The position numbers and the translations under genes are program-made. A model generated the notes under the pieces. It did not search any database, was not told the DNA's origin, and was given only the letters and a program-made list of their open reading frames with translations. A stretch of DNA of 64,000 nucleotides, taken from NCBI RefSeq assembly GCF_963678635.1, contig NC_087063.1:29340599-29404598 (forward strand), in the 5' to 3' direction. Below are positions 9,273 through 17,649 of this stretch, piece after piece (position 1 is the stretch's first letter; each line of letters starts with the position of its first letter). The DNA is from Symsagittifera roscoffensis (taxonomy: Eukaryota > Xenacoelomorpha > Acoela > Convolutidae).

Positions 9273-10592
9273 TCAGCCTATACTTAAGTAATATTTCTTA
9301 TGTAGATACACTTGTATGTTCGTATCAGAGAATATCACGTGTACAAGCGCGTACAATTCCCGAGGATGCAGTCTTCCTCTATTTGGATCGTACACTGGAA
9401 GCGAGAGCTCCTTCACGTCCATTTCCACAAGGAAGTCCCTCAGCCTCGTCAAAGACAAGACTAGGTTTTCTGGGTCCACGTGCTGCTTCTCTGTCGCCCT
9501 CGTTACCAAGAAGCATAAGTACTTTCCCGGTATCTGCGACACCGCCGGAGGTAAGGCTGCTACGCCCCCTATCCCTGGTCTTTGCTTCCAAAGGAATTCC
9601 ACGTTTTTGTATTCCCTCTTAAAATCTGCCGCTAGCGCCGTCCTAAAACTCATGTCTGCGGTGATTGCTATCGCACATGTTCTGTTTGTGAGTATGAAAT
9701 CACTGTCTGTTAGTATTATGTTACTAAAATATTCATTTGGTAAATTAAAATATGACTCAACTACCCTGCCTATGTCAGGTTTCTTAGGTTCTTCGCCTGT
9801 TTCTGCTTCTAAGTCTCCTGTTTCTCTTGCTATTCTTAATTTTTTTATTATCAAGTTTTCAGTGTGGGTAAGTCCTACCCCCACTCCCCGGACAAAAATA
9901 TCCATCGGTGTCCCCGTCGATCGCATACCGGATATCAAGTCAAGGTTACAAGCTGGAATGAGAAGTTGTCCTTCCTGGGCAGCCCAGGAAGGATCATCTC
10001 GTTCGGTCCTAATGAATTTCGCGCTTTCACGATCTACGTCTTGAATCGTAACGCTGGTCTCTTTAGGGTCTGATGTCATTTCGTTCAGCCACTCTAAGAC
10101 ACGCAGGTTCGTCAGGTCTTGTTCATTTGACTGCTGTTGCTCATCGTCGAATTCTACCTCGGGTTTCGACCAGTCGTCAACCCACTCATCGTTGTGATCA
10201 TCGACTATGTCAATGTCTTGTGACACGGTTATTTCCTCTAAACCCACTACTTCCTCCACTATTTTCTTTAGATCTATCCTATCCACTACAAAGTCGTCAC
10301 CGTAAGGATTGTATTTCTTTCTTGGTCTCGTCCCGTCCTTCTGACGAGTCTGCATCGTGAACGGAAGATCTGGTTCCAAGTTCTTGGGAACCTCTATCTG
10401 TTCGGGATCCTGCCAATCCTCTTCTGCGTAGGGTAAGGTTTCATCGTCCGCTTCGATCTGTTCGTTTGGATCCAGGTCCAATGGTGTATCCGTACCTTCC
10501 TCTACGACTTCGTTTCCATCGTTCTTCTCCCTGGTGCCTTTTTCATTGACCTCACAAGCAGGATCCATCATTAGATAATCCCCTTCTTCCAT
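9273..10592 (-). CDS. Macro-domain ORF (Poa1p-like), same frame as Pol
   Basis: The ORF is 439 aa from the ATG at 10,592. It lies in the same frame as the integrase ORF, separated only by the amber codon at 10,649-10,647 and 18 sense codons, so it may be a Pol extension made by readthrough. Residues 1-170 are strongly acidic with a basic insertion (TRPRKKYNPYG). From about residue 285 the pattern matches macro domains of the Poa1p type: a loop resembling GADLRMGAGIAxxF appears as ITADMSFRTALAADFK, followed by a GIGGVAALPP turn, a strand YLCFLVTRAT, a helix NLVLSLTRLRDFLVE, the strand VKELSLPVYDPNRGRL and a C-terminal strand IQVYLHKKYY. Macro domains bind or hydrolyse ADP-ribose derivatives. 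Here a role in counteracting host ADP-ribosylation or processing tRNA-splicing products is only inference. Sequence identity to known members cannot be measured here. Confidence 0.7.
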   Translation of the reverse strand: MEEGDYLMMDPACEVNEKGTREKNDGNEVVEEGTDTPLDLDPNEQIEADDETLPYAEEDWQDPEQIEVPKNLEPDLPFTMQTRQKDGTRPRKKYNPYGDDFVVDRIDLKKIVEEVVGLEEITVSQDIDIVDDHNDEWVDDWSKPEVEFDDEQQQSNEQDLTNLRVLEWLNEMTSDPKETSVTIQDVDRESAKFIRTERDDPSWAAQEGQLLIPACNLDLISGMRSTGTPMDIFVRGVGVGLTHTENLIIKKLRIARETGDLEAETGEEPKKPDIGRVVESYFNLPNEYFSNIILTDSDFILTNRTCAIAITADMSFRTALAADFKREYKNVEFLWKQRPGIGGVAALPPAVSQIPGKYLCFLVTRATEKQHVDPENLVLSLTRLRDFLVEMDVKELSLPVYDPNRGRLHPRELYALVHVIFSDTNIQVYLHKKYYLSIG

Positions 10593-10646
10593 GTCTGCAG
10601 GTATACACCAGTCTTCTGTCGATGGATTGTGTGGCTTGATGTTCTC

Positions 10647-13436
10647 CTAGTGGGCGGCTCGGCCAGTACTCAGTCTATAAAAGCGTCCCTCCTGGTGCAC
10701 CTCCGTAATCATGAAGGGTCCCCTCCATTTTTTTAGAAGCTTCTTTGTCCCTTTCGGTGGTATAACGTTCTGAAATACCCATACGTAGTCTCCCACCGAG
10801 TAAGTTTTTGCGCCAGCTGCTTTCTTGTCGAATCTTTTCCTTTGCCTTGCCTGTGCTTGCTGAGTATTTCGTCTGCACAGATCGTTCAACTCCTGTTGAC
10901 GTCTGATCACATCCCTTACGTAAACCTGTGGAGATGTTTTCTTTCCCTCATACTCTGGGTAGAAGAATGTCAAGGGTAAAGACTTCTCGTGCCCCGTCAG
11001 CATCATGTGTGGACTGACTCCAGTGGTGGAGTGTTGCGTGCTATTATAAGCTCCCATCACCTGTGGAAGGTATCTGTCCCAATCGGTCATGTACCTGGAA
11101 CAATATACCCTCAGCATCGACACTAACGTCCTATTCTGTCTTTCCACTAGGCCATTCGTTTGAGGGTGGTATGTCGTGGAGTGAGCCTGAGCGACCTGTG
11201 AGCGTCTCATAAGCTCTTTCGTAAGCTCTCCTACGAAAGCTGTTCCATTGTCCGATTGAAACGTCATCGGACAACCATGTCTTGCTATCCATGTATTGAT
11301 CAGGTGGTCGCATGTCTCTTCCGCCGAGGCAGTTATGCAGGGCACGGCCTCTGCATACTTCGTAAAATGATCTATCATGACCAGCACCTGATTGTAACCA
11401 TTGTCTGTCATGCATATCTTTTGGTGATCTATTTGCACCACCTCGTTGAATTCAGACGACTCGATCGATTGTAAAGGAAATCGCAACTTCCTAGGATCCT
11501 TGACCAGTTGGCATGACAGACATGCTGTCACCCATTTCTCACATGCCTTTTTCATTCCAGGCCACTCAAAGCGCTTCAGGATCCTCTGATACACTTTGTC
11601 GATCCCTTGATGGCCCATCTGATCATGCGACCTGAATAATAGTTCTGTCTGATAGAGTTGCGGCAACACTATCGCGTTACATTTGTATAAGACCTTGTCT
11701 TCTTCTCTTCTCCTGCAAGCCACGATCCCGTCCTTGTTCAGATATAATCTCCCCTCCTTCTGCATGAAGTATTGTCTCAGGATCCTATAGCTGTCTTCTT
11801 CTAGGTCACCTTTGTCAGGTGCGCCGTTTTCTATCCACCTTTTTAGGTTGCTTGTCATGCGATCATTTCTCTGCGCCCTTAGAAGGTCCGAGAGTCTGTA
11901 TCTCGCCTTCAAGTACGTCTTCATGACCCTCATCTGACTATTCAGCTCGTTGGTCTGATGTGTGTCTTCTTCCATCTTAACGCACCAAATCTTCGCCAAC
12001 GGTTGTGTTTCTTGCTGAAACGGTTGAAGATCAGTCCTGACTGCCTCTTTCTGCGGCAACAGGCTTATCGAGCGTTTCGATACCGCTATCGTTTCTAAGT
12101 CATCCGCTGCGTTGTCAAAGACTCTTTCGCTTGGTATTAGGTAGCGATCACTGTCAGGATCCTGGTACACTTCTCTGTCCAGGTCCCTTGCCCGAGTTTC
12201 CACTAGTAGCGTATGTATCGCTAGTTCTGACAGTTCGGATCCCGAACTCGAGTTCCTGTCTGAATAGGTGTCCATTCCTGAGTTTCGGGAATCATCATCC
12301 GTCGAAGAGGTTGTGCTGGAGACTGCGCTCTCCTCCAGATCATGTCTGTGCTTTCTTCGCATCCATCTGAACTCCCCGGATAAAACCTTGTTCTCTATGT
12401 CCTGGTTGTCATCAGGAATTTCCTCGTCTATCTCAGACTCCCCGGAAAAATTTCCTTGTCCCGGGTGTTGATCTTGTGATCGCTGGTTCTTTTCATCATC
12501 CTTCTCCCCGGACAAATAGTCTTGCAGCAGATTGTGTTCTACCTCTTCACCCTCTTTATCCCGGTCTACAAAGGTGACGGTTTTCTTTCGCTTGCTGCTC
12601 CCCTGTTCTTTCTGTCCGTAAGAAGTACTTGCTAAAATCTCTTGGGGTATTGAGGATACTAGTTGCTGAACTATTGTCCTACAATCCCTTTCGTTCTCTT
12701 CGTGCTGTCGTCTGGACGGCATGATCTTCACCTTCTCACTGACTGTTAGCGATGCCACTGCTGCTGTCCACTCGGGGTCATCTCTGGTCACTTCTCTTTC
12801 TAACAATCCACCCAGCATCCGCATTACTTGTGGTGTGACTTGCACCGTTTTATCCAATAATGAGAGGCTGTTTATATTCATGCGAGAGAGTTCTTGCTGG
12901 ACCAGGTTCGAGCGCAGCAACAAATCCAAGGGGACCGGATCCTCCTTGGACAGGATCTTTATCTCGGCTGCTTTCTCTACAGGTAACTCAGGGTGCCCTG
13001 GAATTGGATGTCCTGATTTATCCAACCATCTCGTTAAGGGAAGCGCTTCATAAGTTTCTTTGTCCAGAAACGAGAATCCCTCCTTTATTTCCGCCTGATT
13101 GGCCTGCTTCTGCTCCAATCTTTCATAGAACTCAGTTTTCTTGCTGAGGCTGTCAGCATTCTGGTGTTTATCACGCATCCTATGTTCGATTATCATATGG
13201 TAGCCATCCAATCTTACTATCCATCTACCAATATAACTCTGATCCATCGAGTAAGTCTTCAACCAGGATAACGCTCTGTTGTCCACGCGTAACTTGAAGG
13301 GAGCGCTCCCCAAGTATGTACGGTACTTCTCCACGAAGGTGACTACTGCAAACATCTCTGCTTTTGGTGCGCCATATTTAATCTCTGTGTCACTCAAGAC
13401 CTTGCTGCCGTATGCAATGGGACGGAGAACTGTTCT
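10647..13436 (-). CDS. Pol: RNase H C-terminal part and integrase
   Basis: The frame opens right after the in-frame TGA at 13,439-13,437. Its first ATG is at 13,397, and numbers here count from it. Residues 1-85 complete the RNase H and connection region (KAEMFAVVTF, VDNRALSWLK, HQNADSLSKK). A long acidic linker of roughly 400 residues follows. The integrase zinc domain has His591 and His596 with a CX2C pair about 30 residues later (ACLSC). The catalytic core has Asp657 (VVQIDH), Asp716 (FQSDNGTAF) and Glu752 (LVERQN), giving D,D-35-E spacing. Near the end KKWRGPFMITEV is a GPF-type module. No chromodomain is visible. Integrase inserts the cDNA into host DNA. The ORF ends at the TAG at 10,649. 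Confidence 0.92.
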   Translation of the reverse strand, partial: RTVLRPIAYGSKVLSDTEIKYGAPKAEMFAVVTFVEKYRTYLGSAPFKLRVDNRALSWLKTYSMDQSYIGRWIVRLDGYHMIIEHRMRDKHQNADSLSKKTEFYERLEQKQANQAEIKEGFSFLDKETYEALPLTRWLDKSGHPIPGHPELPVEKAAEIKILSKEDPVPLDLLLRSNLVQQELSRMNINSLSLLDKTVQVTPQVMRMLGGLLEREVTRDDPEWTAAVASLTVSEKVKIMPSRRQHEENERDCRTIVQQLVSSIPQEILASTSYGQKEQGSSKRKKTVTFVDRDKEGEEVEHNLLQDYLSGEKDDEKNQRSQDQHPGQGNFSGESEIDEEIPDDNQDIENKVLSGEFRWMRRKHRHDLEESAVSSTTSSTDDDSRNSGMDTYSDRNSSSGSELSELAIHTLLVETRARDLDREVYQDPDSDRYLIPSERVFDNAADDLETIAVSKRSISLLPQKEAVRTDLQPFQQETQPLAKIWCVKMEEDTHQTNELNSQMRVMKTYLKARYRLSDLLRAQRNDRMTSNLKRWIENGAPDKGDLEEDSYRILRQYFMQKEGRLYLNKDGIVACRRREEDKVLYKCNAIVLPQLYQTELLFRSHDQMGHQGIDKVYQRILKRFEWPGMKKACEKWVTACLSCQLVKDPRKLRFPLQSIESSEFNEVVQIDHQKICMTDNGYNQVLVMIDHFTKYAEAVPCITASAEETCDHLINTWIARHGCPMTFQSDNGTAFVGELTKELMRRSQVAQAHSTTYHPQTNGLVERQNRTLVSMLRVYCSRYMTDWDRYLPQVMGAYNSTQHSTTGVSPHMMLTGHEKSLPLTFFYPEYEGKKTSPQVYVRDVIRRQQELNDLCRRNTQQAQARQRKRFDKKAAGAKTYSVGDYVWVFQNVIPPKGTKKLLKKWRGPFMITEVHQEGRFYRLSTGRAAH

Positions 13437-14300
13437 TCAGTTCCATTCTTGCTCTTGATGCAAGATTCCTGAGATGGCCACCACCGATGCGTCTGTGTCG
13501 AGAACATACATGCCCTTTTCTGTAGGCATGCCCAGCACTGGCGCTTCGCACAGTTCCCGCTTTATGTTCTCGAAAGCAACCTGTGCCTCTTCGTTCCATT
13601 CGAACTTTTTCCCTTTGTTGCGCATCAACTTCTGCATCGGGTACACCTTGTCCGCATATGCTTTTATGAATTCTCGGTAGTAATTGGCAAACCCTAGGAA
13701 GCTCATGAGCTGTGTGTCCGTTCTAGGAGCTTTCCATGTCAACACTGCTTCCACTGCTTCCGGGTCCGGCCTCACACCATGCCTATCCACCATTCTTCCT
13801 AGGTACTTTATCGAATCCCTAAGGATTTCACATTTCGATGGTTTGCACTTTAATCCTGCTCTTTTCATGCATCCAAAGACCTCATCGAGCCTGTCAATGT
13901 GGTCTTCCAGGGTCGGTGTCGCTATGACCACGTCATCCACGTAACACATCACGAGATTCCCGTACTTCTTGGTAACTCTCGTCAAAGCCTGAGCCATCAG
14001 TCTTTGAAAAGTGGCCGTTGCATTGCACAAGCCGAAGGGCATCCTCTTCCACTGGTACAATCCCAATTCACACGCGAATCCGGTTTTCTCTCTGTCCTTC
14101 TTTCGCAGAGGTACCTGCCAGAAGGCAGAACCTAAGTCCAATGTGGTGAAGAACTTGGCATCACCAAGTTTAGATAGGCTCTCGTCTATTCGCGGTATCG
14201 GGTACGCATCTTTAATCGTTACCGCGTTCAGGTAACGAAAGTCGCAACAAAATCTAAGCTGCCCCCTTTCTTTTTCGCCATTACTACCCCGCAAGCCCAC
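13437..14300 (-). CDS. Pol: reverse transcriptase core and RNase H start
   Basis: The 287-aa open stretch holds RT motifs in order: RFCCDFRYLN, the LDLGSAFWQVPL motif A with catalytic Asp, QWKRMPFGLCNATATFQ, and YVDDVVIA (motif C, at 13,943-13,932). The thumb follows, with TQLMSFLGFANYYREFI. The RNase H start is YVLDTDASVVAISG. It stops at a TGA at 13,439-13,437 inside RNase H, after which the same frame resumes with conserved RNase H sequence. Its upstream part lies in a different frame: RT fingers are encoded in the preceding frame up to a G-run near 14,268-14,272. The enzyme copies element RNA to cDNA. As it stands the copy cannot make full-length Pol without recoding. Confidence 0.92.
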   Translation of the reverse strand: MGLRGSNGEKERGQLRFCCDFRYLNAVTIKDAYPIPRIDESLSKLGDAKFFTTLDLGSAFWQVPLRKKDREKTGFACELGLYQWKRMPFGLCNATATFQRLMAQALTRVTKKYGNLVMCYVDDVVIATPTLEDHIDRLDEVFGCMKRAGLKCKPSKCEILRDSIKYLGRMVDRHGVRPDPEAVEAVLTWKAPRTDTQLMSFLGFANYYREFIKAYADKVYPMQKLMRNKGKKFEWNEEAQVAFENIKRELCEAPVLGMPTEKGMYVLDTDASVVAISGILHQEQEWN

Positions 14301-14467
14301 GGCGATTTCGAGGGTTCTATCATGTCGTATTCAAGCAACATTTCTATTTCCGCTCGGCACGCTTCCGATTTATGTGGCGTCATTCGCCTTGCGCCTTCCC
14401 TATGGGGAACGGCGCCCTCTTCTAATTCGATTTCGTGTTCGACGAAATTACAGCAACCGATGTCCGC

Positions 14468-14908
14468 CTAATGTTTTGAAAATACTTCGGCGTTCCGATT
14501 TAGGAGGTCCCGCAATTTTTCGAAATCTTCCTCACCTATTTTTCCTTTCAAATGTTCTATCTCTGGCAAAACCGGTTTGTCAGATTCTAGTTCGTATGAC
14601 GAGGGGCGTTCCGGAAAATTCGAGCAGCTTGACAAGCCGTCGTCCGTTTCGGATTTCATTGAAAACAATTTATGAATAGATTTGAATTCATTAATCCTCT
14701 TTAAAATTTTATCTTTATTGGCATGATAAGGACAGTCTTTCACATTATGTTTCTTCAAGTTTTGTGTCTCTTCATAGTCGGTCCTCATCGGCAATGCGTA
14801 ACCAAGCTTCTTTCCACGCTGGATTGAAACCGTGGTGTCCAGTGTGTTCAACAACACACTGACACACAGTCCGTTTCTCGTTACCGAGAAGCTCCGGCCT
14901 AAAATCAC
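14468..14908 (-). CDS. Pol N-terminal segment (PR-RT linker)
   Basis: This 146-aa open stretch starts with the hydrophobic ILGRSFSV retropepsin-tail pattern and ends in LLNRNAEVFSKH just before the amber at 14,470. The LLNRNAEVFSKH pattern is the classic lead-in to Ty3/gypsy RT. The first codon as drawn is GTG, overlapping the TGA that ends the protease ORF (GTGA), in the -1 frame relative to protease. Expression therefore needs a -1 frameshift (the local GAAAAGG run is a weak candidate) or coupled reinitiation. It contains no enzymatic motif. Confidence 0.75.
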   Translation of the reverse strand: MILGRSFSVTRNGLCVSVLLNTLDTTVSIQRGKKLGYALPMRTDYEETQNLKKHNVKDCPYHANKDKILKRINEFKSIHKLFSMKSETDDGLSSCSNFPERPSSYELESDKPVLPEIEHLKGKIGEEDFEKLRDLLNRNAEVFSKH

Positions 14909-15495
14909 CTTTTCTGACTATTTGGATTCGGTACTAAGCAAACTTGTTTACTATCACTTAACGAATTTAAATTTCTCATTCTAAAAATCGCTACTACAGC
15001 TTGTCCTGGTTGTAACTTTACTTTTCTATCCAAAAAAACTGGTACCTTATTTTCATCTGTTATTATCCTATTAATTGGTCTCTTAACATACTTTCGGTCC
15101 GGGTTTCTAATCCGTATTAGACCGTTGTTCAAATCAATCATCACGTCAAAATTCCTGACAAAATCTCTGCTCAAGATGAATTGGTCGGCGTCGTCCAGAT
15201 TCTCTACCACCAGGAAGCTCATCCAAAGGTCTCGTCCTCCCATGTGAAGGACCGTTATTGGTGTTCTTCCGGCTACGTAGATAGCTCCTCGATTGGCTGC
15301 GGCCAGTCGGAGATTCGTTGGAATTAGATCTTCCCGCGTGAAGCCCATTCTTTCCCAAGTTTTTATCGGCATCACACTCACTACCGCTCCTGTGTCCAGA
15401 AGCCCTGTGACTCCATTTTTTGTTCCGTTGGTGTCGAGCAGGTGTGCTGTCACATCTGCTTCATATCCAATGTGTACTGCGTCTTGTTCCATCAT
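14905..15495 (-). CDS. Retropepsin-like aspartic protease
   Basis: The frame is open from 15,564, overlapping Gag by 65 bases in another frame. The better start is the double ATG at 15,495, four bases after the Gag TGA. Asp34 (from that ATG) lies in GLLDTGAVVSVMP, the retropepsin DTG active-site motif. Downstream are LILSRDF-like and RKVKLQPGQAVV segments typical of Ty3/gypsy protease regions. It cuts Gag and Pol polyproteins. The separate frame from both Gag and Pol resembles the gag-pro-pol arrangement of retroviruses with two recoding events. The reinitiation layout seen here is an alternative. Confidence 0.88.
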   Translation of the reverse strand: MMEQDAVHIGYEADVTAHLLDTNGTKNGVTGLLDTGAVVSVMPIKTWERMGFTREDLIPTNLRLAAANRGAIYVAGRTPITVLHMGGRDLWMSFLVVENLDDADQFILSRDFVRNFDVMIDLNNGLIRIRNPDRKYVKRPINRIITDENKVPVFLDRKVKLQPGQAVVAIFRMRNLNSLSDSKQVCLVPNPNSQKR

Positions 15496-15499
15496 GGCG

Positions 15500-17644
15500 T
15501 CATGGCCTATCCTGCGGACCTTGTTCCTCTTCTCCCAAATAGATCTGCCCCATTTGGTCATCATCTGTTGTTACATAAGTCCTGGTGTAGATACTGATCC
15601 CATCCACGTTCAGCATCACTTGATACGGCCCATAGACTTCTAGGTAGCGTCCATGAAGTTTCTTCATGCGAGGGCCACCCGTCGTTAGTAGTGCCCTCAC
15701 AGCCCTCGACTCGGTGCGTGGCTCCATCTGCCTCAGATAGTCTGCATATGTGTCCAAATGCATCAAAGTGAACTCAGACGGTTCACTCAGATTTCTGATT
15801 ACCTGATGCCCTGCCACCGAGATTATCGACTGTATTTTACTTCCTTGCGGTGCCATACCGAACCTCTGACCAGAGATAACATTAAGTTTCATGCTCAAGC
15901 TGCTTGGTGCTTTTGCCTCTTCAACTTCCGTTGCTTCGAAGGCGTTCAGTTGCTCCTGTAATTTTTCATTCTCCAGCTCGAGTTTCACCTTTTGTTCAAT
16001 CTCTTTCGTCACTAGTTCCTGCTGTACTCTATTTATAGCATCCCTCGCAGCTGCCCTATAATCGATTTTGAAGTCATCGGCCGCAGTTGCTGGTTCCGGT
16101 TCACGTGCTTCCTCTGTTACCGCTTGCATTTTCTTTGCCACCAGCTCTTGAGGTTTATCCTTTCTGCGTGCCTCCGCTTCACTCAAAAGTCGAGCCTTGC
16201 TGGCTTTCACTCCTGACAAAGCTTCTTCATGTCTTGGATGCTTGATGTCTGCCACTGCATCCCAGAATTGCGGACAATCTGATTTAAAATGACCTTCCAA
16301 GTTGCAAAAGAAACACCTCGGGCCGAATTTCGCTATTACTCCTCTCATGAAATCCTCATGGTCCAATTCTGACGCATCTTCGTCCTCGAGGCTAAAGCCT
16401 ATTGCTTTCATGCCTTGTTTGTAAGCTGGGCATGCTGACACATGATGGTCCGTTGAACTGCAATTAGCACAAGAGCGTCTCTTGTCCATATCATCCCTCG
16501 GTTTGTACCAATTGTTCCCTTGGTTCGCTGGTCCGTTGTTAAAATTGCCATAATTGTTCTTGTAATATCCAGATCTCGAAGGAGGTTTCAACAAAAGATA
16601 CTCTTTTGATTTGAGCCTCAACTCCTCCGGTGTTGGCGCATTAGTTGATAGTGGTGTGTAATGCGTTGCTAGCATCGTACGAAGTTCATCATTTTTCACA
16701 CCATCGATGAATTTTGAGGCTACGGCCAGGTTCATCCTTCGGTTTGACTCATCCGGTTGGCTGCGTCTTCTCAGCATTTCCAAATCATCGAGAAACTTGT
16801 CTATTGTTTCATACTCTCGTTGCCTCCGTTTCTCGAAGCGCATCATCGCCTGGTGCCCCTGCACCCCTGATCCGAAACGGTTTAACAAGATTTCGAAGAT
16901 TTTCTCAGCAGTGTCACGTTGATACTGTTTCTTGGCCATTACACAGTTCAGGGCTGTCCCTTCTAAGTTGCTGGTGAGCGCGCTGCATTCCTGTCTCTCA
17001 GACAAGTCCTCTTCCTCGAAATGCAGCTTCATTACCTCTATCCAGGTATCAATACAGCCATCAGATTCGTCTTTGTAGCATCTTCGCTTTTTAAAGACTC
17101 TTCTGGACTTCTCACTGCGTTCATTGGTTTTAGATAACCTCGTCAGGAATGTCTCCAGAGACCTGTTCAGGGGTTCAAATGCCGTGGCCATTGCAGTAGC
17201 ATCCCTTGAGTGTCCCGTTTGAGTGTCCTCACACCTTGTCGAAGGCTCTGTGTGCGGTGCATCCCTGCAATCCGAATCAACATGAGCGTTTCCCGCTTGG
17301 CCCACATGACTCCTCCTCGGGCTTGCATGCCCCCTGTTGCCGGAATCACTTCTCCCAGTCGCATGTGTGCCTTGCGTCGGTCGTTCGTTAGAGGTTTGTA
17401 TGTTCCCCGTTGAACTTGCTCTACTGTTCGGGCCCCATGCTGTATTACCCCTTGTGGCATAGCCTGATGAACTGCCCCTGCCTCTAGTGGATCCATACGT
17501 CTTCCTTCTTTGATGTTCATTGAAGTTCACCCTCGGTTCCCTGCTGGGACCTCCCGAGTTCGGCTCTCCTTCTTTTGGTCCACTCTTGCTGCTTAGTAGC
17601 CCGTCCAACCTATCCATGATAGCCTGAGTTCGCCTCTCCATCAT
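15500..17644 (-). CDS. Gag capsid/nucleocapsid protein with two CCHC zinc knuckles
   Basis: The ORF is 714 aa, ATGATG start, five bases after the TAG of the upstream coiled-coil ORF. Residues 1-150 are Gly/Ser/Arg-rich and disordered. About 195-330 is the retrotransposon capsid-type helical region (CIDTWIEVMKLHFEEEDLS through KFIDGVKNDELRTML). Two exact CX2CX4HX4C knuckles follow: Cys392, Cys395, His400, Cys405 (CANCSSTDHHVSAC) and Cys444, Cys447, His452, Cys457 (CFFCNLEGHFKSDC). A coiled coil lies near 570-610 (KLELENEKLQEQLNAFEA). Gag packages element RNA and forms the particle. It is longer than usual for the family because of the N- and C-terminal extensions. Confidence 0.93.
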   Translation of the reverse strand: MMERRTQAIMDRLDGLLSSKSGPKEGEPNSGGPSREPRVNFNEHQRRKTYGSTRGRGSSSGYATRGNTAWGPNSRASSTGNIQTSNERPTQGTHATGRSDSGNRGHASPRRSHVGQAGNAHVDSDCRDAPHTEPSTRCEDTQTGHSRDATAMATAFEPLNRSLETFLTRLSKTNERSEKSRRVFKKRRCYKDESDGCIDTWIEVMKLHFEEEDLSERQECSALTSNLEGTALNCVMAKKQYQRDTAEKIFEILLNRFGSGVQGHQAMMRFEKRRQREYETIDKFLDDLEMLRRRSQPDESNRRMNLAVASKFIDGVKNDELRTMLATHYTPLSTNAPTPEELRLKSKEYLLLKPPSRSGYYKNNYGNFNNGPANQGNNWYKPRDDMDKRRSCANCSSTDHHVSACPAYKQGMKAIGFSLEDEDASELDHEDFMRGVIAKFGPRCFFCNLEGHFKSDCPQFWDAVADIKHPRHEEALSGVKASKARLLSEAEARRKDKPQELVAKKMQAVTEEAREPEPATAADDFKIDYRAAARDAINRVQQELVTKEIEQKVKLELENEKLQEQLNAFEATEVEEAKAPSSLSMKLNVISGQRFGMAPQGSKIQSIISVAGHQVIRNLSEPSEFTLMHLDTYADYLRQMEPRTESRAVRALLTTGGPRMKKLHGRYLEVYGPYQVMLNVDGISIYTRTYVTTDDDQMGQIYLGEEEQGPQDRP

Positions 17645-17649
17645 CGCGT

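Larger units (their letters stand above)
10647..14908 (-). pseudogene. pol region, interrupted by amber, frameshift and opal
   Basis: Three breaks interrupt otherwise well-conserved Pol. An amber TAG at 14,470-14,468 sits inside the conserved N-terminal RT segment, and conserved RT residues (VEHEIELEEG and onward) continue in the same frame after it. A one-base frame change occurs at a run of five G near 14,268-14,272, just before RFCCDFR. An opal TGA lies at 13,439-13,437 in RNase H. A fourth stop, the amber at 10,649, separates Pol from the macro ORF. Two of these could be programmed recoding (readthrough, slippery run), but position inside conserved domains makes mutation or assembly error more likely for the first three. 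Confidence 0.75.

Noticed and set aside
9316-10044. 242-aa plus-strand ORF opposite the macro ORF
   Set aside because: Antisense shadow of a well-supported coding frame. The residue pattern is Ser/Leu-rich with no domain.
15260-15300. Classical retroviral frameshift signal between Gag and protease
   Set aside because: No good slippery heptamer is seen in the overlap, and the stop/ATGATG layout explains the junction more simply.
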